A stretch of 64,000 bases of DNA from the NCBI GenBank assembly GCA_036245525.1, contig BTPG01000004.1, positions 164,964,008 to 165,028,007 of the forward strand, read 5' to 3'. Each line of letters starts with the position of its first letter. Positions within the stretch are counted from its first letter, which is position 1. The DNA comes from Semisulcospira habei. Taxonomy: Eukaryota; Mollusca; Gastropoda; Semisulcospiridae. The position numbers were made by a program, and so were the translations under genes. Shown here one piece after another: positions 10,920 through 23,008 of this stretch. The notes beneath the pieces are model-generated. The model searched no databases, had not been told where the DNA came from, and worked only from the letters and a program-made list of their open reading frames with translations.

Positions 10920-11420
10920 GGGTTGATACATATGTTGTTGCTCACATTAGCACTTGACGGCGGTGAATCTACCTCGTTACTGCACTGCTAGATTGCAGAC
11001 GTGCAGTTTGGTACCTCGCTTCCGTCATGACGTATTCGTCTTTTGTGTACATATGTTGTTCCCTCGCCTTAGCGCTTGGCGGCAGTGGGCCTGCTTGCTT
11101 ACTGCACGGCTAGTTGTCGGCATGCAGTTTGCAGACCTTTTTACCCAAGAATACACCTTTTGGAGAAACTGACAACTCACTGGCTTGGGAATAATTACAC
11201 ATAAAGAAAGGTGAGGTCCAAAGTACACAATTAGTCAGTTGAAAGTACACTGACTACACCCAGGGGGTAAACAGGTCTGAGTTTGGTACCTCGCTTCTGT
11301 CATGACATGTTTGACTTTTGATACATATGTTGGTTGCTCACCTTAGTGCTTGAGGGCAGTGAGTCTACCTTCTTGCTGCACTGCTGGCGTGCAGGCTTGA
11401 CAGTCTGTTACCCCGCTTGG
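10920..11420 (+). repeat. Tandem repeat in 5' region of N1 (also N2, about 18205-18690)
   Basis: Three degenerate units share the order TTGGTACCTCGCTTC, GTCATGAC, ACATATGTTG, CTTAG(T/C)(G/A)CTTG(A/G)(G/C)GGC and CTGCAC. Units start near 10920, 11008 and 11284. The spacer contains TTTACCCAAGAATACACTTT. No coding sequence is evident. It lies between the ITR and the gag-like part. Confidence 0.6.
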
Positions 11421-12109
11421 TGCTTGTGTGTTTTGTTGTTACGAAGGCTACTTTCGTGGCTTAGTCCCACAGGACTCGCCCGCAGGCCTTCGGGTGTTAT
11501 CTGTTGCAGGGATGCGCTACCCATTCACACAGATGACAGTGGCTAGTTCAGCCCCCAGGGGTCTTTCGCCACTGCACCGGATGCCCCGCCGACCATGCTT
11601 GCCTTGCAAGCGATCGGCACCGGTTTAGGCGCCTTCCAGACACTGCGGGTTCCGCACGACAACGGACTGCCCTGGGAGAGAAGCCACACCGGATGTCGCG
11701 ACTAGTGCGCGAGCATGGATCGTGGAGGCCGCTGCCAGGGGGAGCGCACGGGAACAGCCTCTGGCAAGGCCCGCTCGGAAAGACAATTACGCACACGTCC
11801 GACGTCTTAGGACGTTGCAGTACACTACCACCTTGAGAGGACAAGCAGCTTCTCGGCTGTGAGCCCCAGCCCGGCTGCTACTGGTAGGTGTGTTCTTCAT
11901 GTCCAGGCAGCGCCCATTGGGACTAGGCCTGTCTTCCGACACGGGAGGTGCCTCCTTCCACATTGGGATGATTGCGTCACCTGGCCTCAGCAGCGCGGAT
12001 GGCAGCATTGAAGCGTCTGCAGGCGGGAGCGACCTATGCTGTTGGTGCTTGAAGGATCCCGTTCCGCCCCGATGAAGAGGGGCATGCCGATGTCCTTCAC
12101 GCAAGGCAG

Positions 12110-12826
12110 ATGTTCCGGTGGCCGTCGGACAACCACTGGGTCGGGTCTCCTATGCGCAGGATGTGGATACGCCTTCCAACGTATCCTTGGCACCGGTCGC
12201 TTGAGACCAGGACGTCCCTGTGGGATTCCCCACACCGGATTCAGTGGACTAGTGCACGAAGTGGGCCTGGATCGATGAGGCCGCTTCCAGGAGGGAGCGC
12301 GCCCGGACTAAGACTTCCAAGAAGCCATGTCCACTATCTGCCCCACTTGTCTCCAAGAAGCCCGCGGGATCCCGCTGGGGGTCCCCCTTACCGGCAAGAA
12401 AGCCCGCCTCCCTCAGAGCCCGGCTCAGAGACTTTCACGTGCACATCCAGTAAGAATGCTCGTCTCCAAGGAAGCGGAGACTACTATCAACACAGTTCCG
12501 GGACACCTCTCGTCCCGCTCGCTCTGCGTGGCGCCAGAGTAGGGACCACTTTCGGACTGCTGAGGACATGCAAGCTATGCGGAGGCTTCCAGTGGCCGTC
12601 GGATAACCATACAGTCTGTCTCCTGTGCGCTGGGTGTGCTTCCGACCACTCTTGTAACGTCTGTGCTACCTGGCCGGAGCTGCGATGGTCTAATCTCTGG
12701 AACTTTAGAGGAGGGAGACTCCTACCCTCTCGGGTACTTGAAGATTGCCGAGACGCCTTCCGCTGTGCCCCCGGCACCGGACGTGCGAGACCAGCTGGAT
12801 CCGACACAGAAAACGCCACTGAGTAA
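12110..12826 (+). pseudogene. Gag N-terminal Cys cluster retained in N1
   Basis: The 239-codon open frame ends with RTCKLCGGFQWPSDNHTVC and continues to CNVCATW (12565-12685). All seven cysteines of the Gag N-terminal motif and the QWPSD-x-H core of elements A and B are kept. Downstream residues LRWSNLWNF match the WTQLWSF segment of intact Gag. Upstream, 12110-12540 is repeat-derived and probably not protein coding. Retention of every Cys in an element lacking RT is notable. Whether it is translated is unknown. Confidence 0.6.
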
Positions 12827-14930
12827 TCGAGGGATTAGTGCAGTGTGGGAGTTCGACCGTCAAGACCGCCTCCGTTAGAGAGCGCGCCCGGATACAGCTG
12901 GTGGAAAGAACCCGCCTCTCCCAAGAGCCTGGTTTGGTGGGACGCTCGTGGCGTCCCTCCTCCACCGTCGTTCCCCACTCGTCTCTGAAGAAGCCGCCGG
13001 GATCCCGCTGGGGGTCCCCTGGCCGGCAAGAAACCCGCCTCTCCCAAGAGCCTGGTTCACAGAGACATTCACGCACTCGTCCGGAACCTCCTGGTTGTGA
13101 AGAGCGTAGACACAGGGTTTCTACTCGACGTTATCGCTCTCCCTCGCAAGATCATAAGAGGACCTTCCCGCTCGGGTGCTTGGAGTTGCCCAAGACGCCT
13201 TCCGCTGTGCCCCCGGCACCGGACGCGCGAAACCAACTTGATCCGACACAGAAGACGTCACTTGAGTATTCAACGGATTAGTGCACAGAAACCCGCCTCT
13301 CCCAAGAGCCTGGTTCGTTCCCCACTCATCTCTGGCCGCAGGGATCCCCTTGCCGGCAAGCAACCCGCCTCGCCCAGGAGCCTGGTTCACAGAGACTTAC
13401 ACGCACTCGTCCGGATCCTCCTGTTCGCGAGGATCGTAGGCGCTGGGATTCTACTCACCGTTATCGCTCTGCTTCGCAAGATCGTAGGAGGACCTTCTCC
13501 ACTCATCGTTCGACGGATCAGGACTCCCTCGACTGGTTTCGCCTTCTTCGCGTTCCTCATCTCGTTCGGACTCCCGTTCGTCCCGTTCCTCTTCCCATCG
13601 ACCGGCCACTTCCCCTTCCCTCGTCCTCTCCGTTCCGTTCCTTCTCGTCGCAGCCGTTCTCCTCGTCGGAACCCGCCTTCGGCAACGGGAGAACCTCGCC
13701 GCGTCGCTCCGTCTTCGCTCTCCCCTTCGGAGGGAGTCTTCGACCTGCGGTTCGCCGTCAGCGGGATTCCCTCCCTCGGAGCCTTCCTCGGTCGCCGGTT
13801 CCAGACAGCGGGACTTTGACACCCTGAGTTGACGGCTGACGTCCCCTCGGACTGGTGGCTCGGACGTCTCAGCCGTTTCTCCTCTTCCTCTTCTTCGGCT
13901 TCCAGTGCTGCGGTTCCATCAGACCTGTTCTTCTGCGCGGATGGACACTCGGCCGGCGCTGGACGGGACATCCAAGCTCATCGCCGCCGCCCGGCTGCGG
14001 AAGTTACCCGGCATCGCCCCTTGACTCACCGGGGGTTCTCATCCATCGTGGACACTGGGGAACCAAGGCGCAGCCCCTTCTCCCTGACGTCTAACCATCT
14101 CGACAACTCTCGTTGGGCACCCGGGGGGTGCCGTATTTCGGACAGGTGGTACCGCTTGGCGGTGCTCGGGGTGGAGGCCTAGCCACTACACGGAGTCGAA
14201 TCTACTCTCCTTAGTCGTCTCTAAGCCCGGCTGCTCAAGCTACGCTTCCTACTTCCGTGATTCTTCTCGAGGTCCATCCCTCCGACCTTCGGACTTCGCG
14301 GACAAGAGCGTGCTTAGCTTGGATCTGACGCGGACTACTAGGCCTGCTTCTTCTGCTCGTGGGGGGAAGGATAGGTCACAGGAGCTTCTCCTCTTCGGCT
14401 ACGCGACAGCGGAGGTGTACTTCCAGGATCAGGGCAGCTGGCGATCCTCCGACCAGGGCATACCCCCTACCCTGGTGCTTGGGGAAAGAACTTCATCTCC
14501 CTCCGTGCGTGACGCTACCTGGACCGACGGTAGATCTGGGCCAGTCTTCCCCGGTGGGACCAGTGGCTACACACGGAATACACCAGGACACCTTCGGAGG
14601 ATCGGCGCATGAGACCAGGATGATCCTACGTTCTCAGTGGACTGGGGCACAGGATGGGGCCTTGACCGAGGCCGCTACCCGGACGGAGCGGGCCCGGACA
14701 CAGCTTTTGAGAAGCAAAGAACTCGCCTCACAGAGCCCAGTTCAGAGAGTCGCGCTTGGTGACGTCCCACGTACAATCTCGGTACCCACTCGTCTCCAAG
14801 TAAGCCGCCGGGATCCTGCTGGGGGTCCACTTGCCGGCAGGAACCCGCCTCTCCTCAGAGCCCGGGTCGGAGAGACTTACACGCGCTCGTCCGGAGCCTC
14901 CTGGCGACTCCCCTCGAGAGGAGTCATCGA
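12240..14930 (+). repeat. Gag-linker-derived degenerate repeat array in N1 (N2: 19510-22200)
   Basis: Imperfect units share CCGCTTCCAGGAGGGAGCGC-like starts (about 12280, 12870, 14680), GGGATCCCGCTGGGGGTCCC-like cores (about 12370, 12995, 14815) and ends such as CCCAAGAGCCTGGTTCAC (12920, 13040, 13300, 13375). The array occupies the place of the gag linker repeats of elements A and B, greatly expanded, with Arg/Ser-codon-rich DNA at 13500-13760. Several overlapping frames are open because of composition. I do not call a protein here. Confidence 0.6.
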
Positions 14931-14984
14931 ATGCTACGTCTTGCCCTTGCAGCCATACGGCGCCTGAGGGATGTTGCCGTGGTG

Positions 14985-15545
14985 GATTGGTTAACGAGCT
15001 TCAGGAGCTACGCCTCACCCTGTCTGCCTACAGTTCGAGGGAACAATTACGTACAGCTCCTCTCGGACCATACCTTACCTGGACCGCCGCGCCTTGGTCC
15101 ACAGGTTCACCTTGCGCCCGCTTACGGGGCGCTATTCCACCAGGAGACCACGTAGCAAATCCCTGTACAAGCCTCACGGGTGCCTACGACATAGCCGTTC
15201 GCTTCGGACGCGCTCGCCTCCTTGCCGGTTCCGGCAGCACTGACGCTACATGCCGGACGTTCTTCCTGGTTAAGCTCAGTCATACGTTCTGAATTACAGG
15301 ACCCCTCCCTCAGGGAGGTTAGAGGCTACAGGTACGTTATCAAGGCACTTGCAGGGCCACGAACGTCACATTCGTCAGGGACTGTACTGTCTTGCACTTC
15401 GTGGCTACTGGAGGCTGGCGGGCAGGATGACTTCGCCCGCCTCGATTGCAGAGCTCTGCCAGGCCAGAGAGACTCCTCGCTCTGGTGGAGGCCTTTTTGC
15501 GGGGGGCACAACTCCCTCATGGCGCCTCAGCGCCGTAGGTATTCA
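14985..15545 (+). pseudogene. Remnants of Gag and YR C-termini in N1
   Basis: Around 15040-15075 the frame reads EQLRTAPLGPYLTW, a decayed form of the Gag segment QLRQAPLGGDLLFGPTW. At 15405-15475 the DNA can be aligned with the end of YR (GWRAES-FARFYLRDLS-QRDN region), but the frame is lost. At 15523-15565 it matches the region just after the YR stop in the other elements. This shows that N1 derives from a full DIRS element by internal loss. Confidence 0.55.
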
Positions 15546-15639
15546 CCTACCTAGGGTCGTCGGGAGTTTGCGTTAGGGAGGACGGCCCTTGGGCCCTAAG
15601 GTGTGCTGGAGCGCGGCACCCACCTCCTGTTCGCAATTC

Positions 15640-15736
15640 TTCCATTCAGTCATGTCATCGGTAATGTTTTTGAAGAAACAAATTCATTTTTCTTTAAAAG
15701 GTATTTTTTCGAAAAATACTTACCGATGACATGACT
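15640..15736 (+). repeat. ICR of N1, exact complement of both ends
   Basis: Bases 15640-15682 are the exact reverse complement of the left end (9901-9943). Bases 15680-15736 are the exact reverse complement of the right terminus (15939-15995). The two halves share AAA at 15680-15682, so the ICR equals the reverse complement of the joined circle with one TTT. This is the textbook DIRS arrangement, with no mismatch. Confidence 0.9.
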
Positions 15737-15938
15737 CAAACGACCCTCCCACCTGCCCCGCTTGCCGCTCGTGCGCCAAGTATCCTGACTGAGGGATTAT
15801 GGGTACACCCGGCTTCCGGGTGGTGGGTATAGGGAGACAACTCTTGGTCCCCTCGGGGTTCCCCGAGTGCCTCCCGGGTTGTGTCTTAACACAACTGGCT
15901 CTTAGGCTAGAATGAGTAAGTAGTAGACACTTCCATTC
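15737..15938 (+). repeat. Right arm of N1 (standard orientation), between 57-nt inverted repeats
   Basis: A 202-bp segment starting CAAACGACCCTCCCACC and ending CACTTCCATTC. It is bounded by the 57-nt inverted repeats 15680-15736 and 15939-15995. The orientation, with ACCCTCCCACC beside the ICR, is the one found in elements A, C, D and E. The part next to the right terminus is complementary to the left ITR. In N2 the same segment is reversed. Confidence 0.9.
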
Positions 15939-15997
15939 AGTCATGTCATCGGTAAGTATTTTTCGAAAAAATACCTTTTAAAGAAAAATGAATTTTT

Positions 15998-17023
15998 CAT
16001 GCCTGAAGGTTGAGGTTTCTCGGATGCAGCAATGGAGGCGATCGCGGCAGCCCGCAGACCATCCACCCTTCGGGTGTACGAGGGAAAATAGAGGGTCCTA
16101 CAGTCCTGGTGCGAGTCCCAGTGCCTCGCCCCCACGGCTCTGACCACGCCTCATTTGGCAGTTCTTCTTGTGGCTGTTTAGTGAGCAGGACTTGGCCCTG
16201 ATCACCATTTGCGGTTATCTGTCAATGGTGGCGGACACTTTTCGGCACTTAGGCCTACCAGACCCAGGAGCATGCAAGGACCTCTCAGACTTGATGTCTC
16301 ACTTCGATCTCCAGCGCCCAGTCGCTCGTTCTGGGATCATGCTGGGATCTCCTGTGGGTGTTGACCTGGTTGAACTCCGGTCGGTTCGACCCTCTTCCCG
16401 CTTGCGGACGTGGCTAGGAAGACCTGCTTCCTCCTGGCCCTCGCCACAGTCGCCAGAGTCAGCGAGCTGCATGCGCTATCAGTAGACCCATCCTGCATGC
16501 AGTTCAGGACCGACGGTTCTGTTCAACTTCTGACCAATTCTTCCTTCTTGGCCAAGAATAGGCTCCCCTTGGCTGCGCCCCACTCACGCGATTCGACCGG
16601 TCCCAGACATCACGGCTGCAGGACCCGGTCCGAGCATTAAAAGTCTACCTGCACACAGTGAAGCCCATCAGGAGATGCTGTTCTCACGACTTCCTGCCCT
16701 TGGCCCCAGGCTGAGCTGACATTTCCGCCCAGATGATCTCGTCCTGGTTGCGATGGACCATCTGCTCCGCTTACAATGATCTCTCCCCACAGGGTGCCAA
16801 GAGAATGTGGACACGGGCTCACGAAGTCAGAGCGGTCGCCGCCAGTGTCACGTTCTACCGCAACTGCGCAGTCAGAGACATCATTGCAGCAGTCCGGTGG
16901 CGAGCAGAGTCCACCTTCGCCCGCTTCTATCTCCGAGACCTCTCCGGCCAGCGAGACAACCTGGCCAGCGTCGGAGACCTCTCATCAGCGCCACACTCCC
17001 TCCGAGCGCCGCTGGCGCCATAG
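15998..17023 (+). pseudogene. Tyrosine recombinase remnant, element C
   Basis: Continuation of the element C coding sequence after insertion of N1. It starts at CATGCCTGAAGGTTG, has a stop soon after VYEGK (TAG for Trp, 16088), then gives ALITICGYLSMVADTFRHLGLPDPGACKDLSDLMSHF (about 16195-16305 as separate matches). After a frameshift it reads TRKTCFLLALA-like and VARVSELHALS (16410-16485), ISSWLRWTICSAYNDLSPQ (16733-16790), RAHEVRAVAASV and ARFYLRDLSGQRDN. The HxxR and Tyr residues are still present but the frame is broken several times. Confidence 0.8.
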
Positions 17024-17127
17024 GTAACTCTTAACTGAAATCGTCGGGAGGTTGCTCCTCGAAGCTCAGCTTACTGCCGTGGCAAGGTTTGGGCGGCATC
17101 CTCCTCCTTTTCGCTATTCTTCCACAT

Positions 17128-17185
17128 AGTAATGCCATCGGTAATGTATTTTGAGGAAACAAATGTATTTTTCTCTAAAATGTAT
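17128..17185 (+). repeat. First half of the ICR of element C, interrupted by N2
   Basis: AGTAATGCCATCGGTAATG to CTAAAATGTAT. The second half, TTTTTGAAAAATACTTACCG, is found at 23264-23292 on the other side of N2. Joining the halves restores an ICR of the same form as the intact ones (compare 45305-45394). Confidence 0.85.
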
Positions 17186-19379
17186 TTTGTTTCTTCAAAA
17201 ACATTACCGATGACATGACTGAATGGAAGTGTCTACTACTTACTCATTCTAGCCTAAGAGCCAGTTGTGTTAAGACACAACCCGGGAGGCACTCGGGGAA
17301 CCCCGAGGGGACCAAGAGTTGTCTCCCTATACCCACCACCCGGAAGCCGGGTACCCATAATCCCCCAGTCTAGTCTACTTAGGCGCACGATTCGGTCGTC
17401 TTGCGCTCGGCTCTAGCCTACGGACTTTGGTTTTCGACTGTTCTCGGGTTCGGTCTTGCTGTTGGATTGAAGAGCGGGAGATAGGATCGTTTCGTCGGCC
17501 CTGCCTGTGCTGCTGCGTGGTTTTCTCGTCCCCACTGCTTGGCGCCTGCGCTTCGGCCGATGGTGAGCTGTCCGGTGATCTTCGCCGGTCGTGCCAGGCG
17601 GGTTTTGGACGTCTCCCCCCGTTCCCCTTCGGCGGAGAGGTAAGGTAGCGGGATTGACCCTCGGCTGGTTCCCGGGCTGGGCACTGGTTGTGCAGGTACG
17701 AAGTTTTTCGTCTTCTTCTCACTGTAATTGCGCCCCCACTGACCTTCGGTGAATCGTAGAGAAGTTTCCTACGCTTTTGTACCTTGGGTGTGGAAAATTC
17801 TTTTACTCCATGGCCTGATTAGCTGAGTGGCACAGCTTGAGTCACGCCTTGTCATCGCGTGGTTTGTTCGGGACCAGCGCCTGTTCTGTTTTCGCTCACG
17901 GGTGATGGATTTAAGTGCACACTCGCATACGCAGGCATACGCGGTAGACAAGTACTCACGTACCTTAGACAGTGGATATACGTTCCGGCGGGCAGCTGGG
18001 GGGTTTACGCTCCTTGGCTGGGCGGGCCCCTCGTGGCATGTCCACATAAAGTGGTGATTTTCTGCCCCAGATGTTTTTCTTGTCTTGATTGTCATTGCAT
18101 ATTGAGTTGTACAGCATGCGGCCGGTGTTGGTTTTTTTTTTTTTTCCACACACGGTCACCCTTAGTAATAATGTTTGGGGGCCTGACTCCTTTTGTCACA
18201 GGGGTTGGTACATATGTTGTTGCTCACCTTAGCACTTGACGGCGGTGAATCTACCGCGTTACTGCACTGCTAGATTGCAGACGTGCAGTTTGGTACCTCG
18301 CTTCCGTCATGACGTATTCGTCTTTTGTGTACATATGTTGTTCCCTCGCCTTAGCTCTTGGCGGCAGTGGGCCTGCTTGCTTACTGCACGGCTAGTTGTC
18401 GGCATGCAGTTGCAGACCTGTTTACCCAAGAATACACTTTTGGAGAAACTGACAACTCACTGTTGGGAATAATTACACATGTGAGGTCCAAAGTACACAA
18501 TTAGTCAGTTGAAAGTACACTGACTACACCCAGGGGGTAAACAGGTCTGAGTTTGGTACCTCGCTTCTGTCATGACATGTTTGACTTTTGCTACATATGT
18601 TGGTGGCTCACCTTAGTGCTTGAGGGCAGTGAGTCTACCTTCTTGCTGCACTGCTGGCATGCAGGCTTGACAGTCTGTTACCCCGCTTGGTGCTTGTGTG
18701 TTTTGTTGTTACGAAGGCTACCTTTCGTGGCTTAGTCCCACAGGACTCGCCCGCAGGCCTTCGGGTGTTATCTGTTGCAGGGATGCGCTACCCATTCACA
18801 CAGATGACAGTGGCTAGTTCAGCCCCCAGGGGTCTTTCGCCACTGCACCGGATGCCCCGCCGACCATGCTTGCTTGCAAGCGATCGGCACCGGTTAGGCG
18901 CCTTCCAGACACTGCGGGTTTCCGCACGACAACGGACTGCCCTGGGAGAGAAGCCGCACCGGATGTCGCGACTAGTGCGCGAGCATGGATCGTGGAGGCC
19001 GCTGCCAGGGGGAGCGCACGGGAACAGCCTCTGGCAAGGCCCGCTCGGAAAGACAATTACGCACACGTCCGACGTCTTAGGACGTTGCAGTACACTACCA
19101 CCTTGAGAGGACAAGCAGCTTTTCGGCTGTAAGCCCCAGCCCGGCTGCTACTGGTAGGTGTGTTCTTCATGTCCAGGCAGCGCCCATTGGGACTAGGCCT
19201 GTCTTCCGACACGGGAGGTGCCTCCTACCACATTGGGATGATTGCGTCACCTGGCCTCAGCAGCGCGGATGGCAGCATTGAAGCGTCTGCAGGCGGGAGC
19301 GACCTATGCTGTTGGTGCTTGAAGGATCCCGTTCCGCCCCGATGAAGAGGGGCATGCCGATGTCCTTCACGCAAGGCAG

Positions 19380-20105
19380 ATGTTCCGGTGGCCGTCGGAC
19401 AACCACTGGGTCGGGTCTCCTATGCGCAGGATGTGGATACGCCTTCCAACGTATCCTTGGCACCGGTCGCTTGAGACCAGGACGTCCCTGTGGGAATCCC
19501 CACACCGGATTCAGTGGACTAGTGCACGAAGTGGGCCTGGATCGATGAGGCCGCTTCCAGGAGGGAGCGCGCCCGGACTAAGACTTCCAAGAAGCCATGT
19601 CCACTTTCTGCCCCACTTGGCTCCAAGAAGCCCGCGGGATCCCGCTGGGGGTCCCCCTTACCGGCAAGAAAGCCCGCCTCCCTCGGAGCCCGGCTCAGAG
19701 ACATTCACGTGCACGTCCAGGGACTCTAGTAAGAATGCTCGTCTCCAAGGAAGCGGAGACTACTATCAACACAGTTCCGGGCCACCTCTCGTCCCGCTCG
19801 CTCTGCGCGGCGCCAGAATAGGGACCACTATCGGACTGCTGAGGACATGCAAGCTATGCGGAGGCTTCCAGTGGCCGTCGGGTAACCGTACAGTCTGTCT
19901 CCTGTGTGCTGGGTGTGCTTCCTACCACTCTTGTAACGTCTGTGCTACCTGGCCGGAGCTGCGATGGTCTAATCTCTGGAACTTTAGAGGAGGGAGACTC
20001 CTACCCTCTCGGGTACTTGAAGATTGCCGAGACGCCTTCCGCTGTGCCCCCGGCACCGGACGTGCGAGACCAGCTGGATCCGACACAGAAAACGCCACTG
20101 AGTAA
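19380..20105 (+). pseudogene. Gag N-terminal Cys cluster retained in N2
   Basis: The 241-codon counterpart of 12110-12826 in N1, with the same seven cysteines around QWPS (RTCKLCGGFQWPSGNRTVC ... CNVCATW, about 19845-19960). Two changes affect the cluster core (D to G and H to R at the QWPSDNH site), so the only conserved histidine is lost here. Confidence 0.55.
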
Positions 20106-22906
20106 TCGAGGGATTAGTGCAGTGTGGGAGTTCGACCGTCAAGACCGCCTCCATTAGAGAGCGCGCCCGGATACAGCTGGTGGAAAGAACCCGCCTCTCC
20201 CAAGAGCCTGGTTTGGTGGGACGCTCGTGGCGTCCCTCCTCCACCGTCGTTCCCCACTCGTCTCTGAAGAAGCTGCCGGGATCCCGCTGGGGGTCCCCTG
20301 GCCGGCAAGAAACCCGCCTCTCCCAAGAGCCTGGTTCACAGAGACATTCACGCACTCGTCCGGAACCTCCTGGTTGTGAAGAGCGTAGACACAGGGATTC
20401 TACTCGACGTTATCGCTCTCCCTCGCAAGATCATAAGAGGACCTTCCCGCTCGGGTGCTTGGAGTTGCCCAAGACGCCTTCCGCTGTGCCCCCGGCACCG
20501 GACGCGCGAAACCAACTTGATCCGACACAGAAGACGCCACTTGAGTATTCAACGGATTAGTGCACAGAAACCCGCCTCTCCCAAGAGCCTGGTTCGTTCC
20601 CCACTCATCTCTGGCCGCAGGGATCCCCTTGCCGGCAAGCAACCCGCCTCTCCCAAGAGCCTGGTTCACAGAGACTTACACGCACTCGTCCGGATCCTCC
20701 TGTTCGCGAGGATCGTAGGCGCTGGGATTCTACTCACCGTTATCGCTCTGCTTCGCAAGATCGTAGGAGGACCTTCTCCACTCATCGTTCGACGGATCAG
20801 GACTCCCTCGACTGGTTTCGCATTCCTCATCTCGTTCGGACTCCCGTTCGTCCCGTTTCTCTTCCCATCGACCGGCCACTTCCCCTTCCCTCGTCCTCTC
20901 CGTTCCGTTCCTCCTCGTCGCAGCCGTTCTCCTCGTCGGAACCCGCCTTCGGCAAACGGGAGAACCTCACCGCGTCGCTCCGTCTTCGCTCTCCCCTTCG
21001 GAGGGAGTCTTCGACCTGCGGTTCGCCGTCAGCGGGATTCCCTCCCTTGGAGCCCTCCTCGGTCGCCGGTTCCAGACAGCGGGACTTTGTCACCCTGAGT
21101 TTGACGGCTGACGACCCCTCGGACTGGTTGCTCGGACGTCTCAGCCGTTTCGCCTCTTCCTCTTCTTCGGCTTCCAGTGCTGCGGTTCCATCAGACCTGT
21201 TCTTCTGCGCGGATGGACACTCGGCCGGCGCTGGACGGGACATCCAAGCTCATCGCCGCCGCCCTGCTGCGGAAGTTGCCCGGCATCGCCCCTTGACTCA
21301 CCGGGGGTTCTCATCCATCGTGGACACTGGGGAACCAAGGCGCAGCCCCTTCTCCCTGACGTCTAACCATCTCGACAACTCTCGTTGGGCACCCGGGGGG
21401 TGCCGTACTTCGGACAGGTGGTACCGCTTGGCTGTGCTCGGGGTGGAGGCCTAGCCACTACACGGAGGCGAATCTACTCACCTTAGTCGTCTCTAAGCCC
21501 GGCTGCTGAAGCTACGCTTCCTACTTCCGTGATTCTTCTCGAGGTCCAACCCTTCGACCTTCGGACTTCGCGGACAAGAGCGTGCTTAGCTTGGATCTGA
21601 CGCGGACTACTAGGCCTGCTTCTTCGGCTCGTGGGGGAAAGGATAGGTCACAGGAGCTTCTCCTCTTCGGCTACGCGACAGCGGAGGTGTTCTTCCAGGA
21701 TCAGGGCAGCTGGCGATCCTCCGACCAGTGCATACCCCCTACCCTGGTGCTTGGGGAAAGAACTTCATCTCCCTCCGTGCGTGACGCTACCTGGACCGAC
21801 GGTAGATCTGGGCCAGTCTTCCCCGGTGGGACCAGTGGCTACACACGGAATACACCAGGACACCTTCGGAGGATCGGCGCATGAGACCAGGATGATCCTA
21901 CGTTTTCAGTGGACTGGGGCACAGGATGGGGCCTTGACCGAGGCCGCTACCCGGACGGAGCGAGCCCGGACACAGCTTTTGAGAAGCAGAGAACTCGCCT
22001 CACAGAGCCCAGTTCAGAGAGTCGCGCTTGGCGACGTCCCACGTACTATCTCGGTACCCACTCGTCTCCAAGTAAGCCGCCGGGATCCTGCTGGGGGTCC
22101 ACTTGCCGACAGGAACCCGCCTCTCCTCAGAGCCCGGGTCGGAGAGACTTACACGCGCTCGTCCGGAGCCTCCTGTCGACTCCCCTCGGGAGGAGTCATC
22201 GAATGCTACGTCTTGCCCTTGCAGCCATACGGCGCCTGAGGGATGTTGCCGTGGTGGATTGGTTAACGAGCTTCAGGAGCTACGCCTCACCCTGTCTGCC
22301 TACAGTTCGAGGGAACAATTACGTACAGCTCCTCTCGGACCATACCTTACCTGGACCGCCGCGCCTTGGTCCACAGGTTCACCTTGCGCCCGCTTACGGG
22401 GCGCTATTCCACCAGGAGACCACGTAGCAAATCCCTGTACAAGCCTCACGGGTGCCTACGACATAGCCGTTCGCTTCGGACGCGCTCGCCTCTTTGCGGG
22501 TTCCGGCAGCACTGACGCTACATGCCGGACGTTCTTCCTGGTTAAGCTCAGTCATACGTTCTGAATTACAGGACCCCTCCCTCAGGGAGGTTAGAGGCTA
22601 CAGGTGCGTTATCAAGGCACTTGCAGGGCCACGAACGTCACATGCGTCAGGGACTGTACTGGCTTGCACTTCGTGGCTACTGGAGGCTGGCGGGCAGGAT
22701 GACTTCGCCCGCCTCGATTGCAGAGCTCTGCCAGGCCAGAGAGACTCCTCGCTCTGGTGGAGGCCTTTTTGCGGGGGGCACAACTCCCTCCTGGCGCCTC
22801 AGCACCGTAGGTATTCACCTACCTAGGGTCGTCGGGAGTTTGCGTTCGGGAGGACGGCCCTTGGGCCCTAAAGTGTGCTGGAGCGCGGCACCCACCTCCT
22901 GTTCGC

Positions 22907-23008
22907 AATTCTTCCATTCAGTCATGTCATCGGTAATGTTTTTGAAGAAACAAATTCATTTTTCTTTAAAAGGTATTTTTTCGAAAAATACTTACCGATG
23001 ACATGACT
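22907..23008 (+). repeat. ICR of N2
   Basis: Same sequence as the ICR of N1: CTTCCATTCAGTCATGTCATC through CGAAAAATACTTACCGATG to CATGACT. The last 57 nt are the inverted repeat of the right terminus at 23209-23265. Confidence 0.85.

Larger units (their letters stand above)
9901..15997 (+). mobile_element. Non-autonomous DIRS derivative N1
   Basis: A 6.1-kb element with complete DIRS ends: left end TTTGTTTCTTCAAAAAC, left ITR to about 10105, ICR 15640-15736, right arm 15737-15938 and right terminus 15939-15997. It contains no RT, RNase H or methyltransferase. It retains the Gag Cys cluster, reshuffled gag-like repeats, traces of Gag and YR C-termini, and the 3' region. It sits in the methyltransferase/YR junction of element C in a run of T, without TSD: the interrupted frame closes if AGACTTC and CAT are joined by five T. 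Copy N2 is nearly identical. It must have been moved by proteins from another DIRS element. Confidence 0.85.

Noticed and set aside
12110..14182. Long overlapping open frames in N1 (and N2) as new host proteins
   Set aside because: They follow GC-rich repeat composition, exist in several frames and both strands, and the only supported protein homology is the short Gag Cys cluster.
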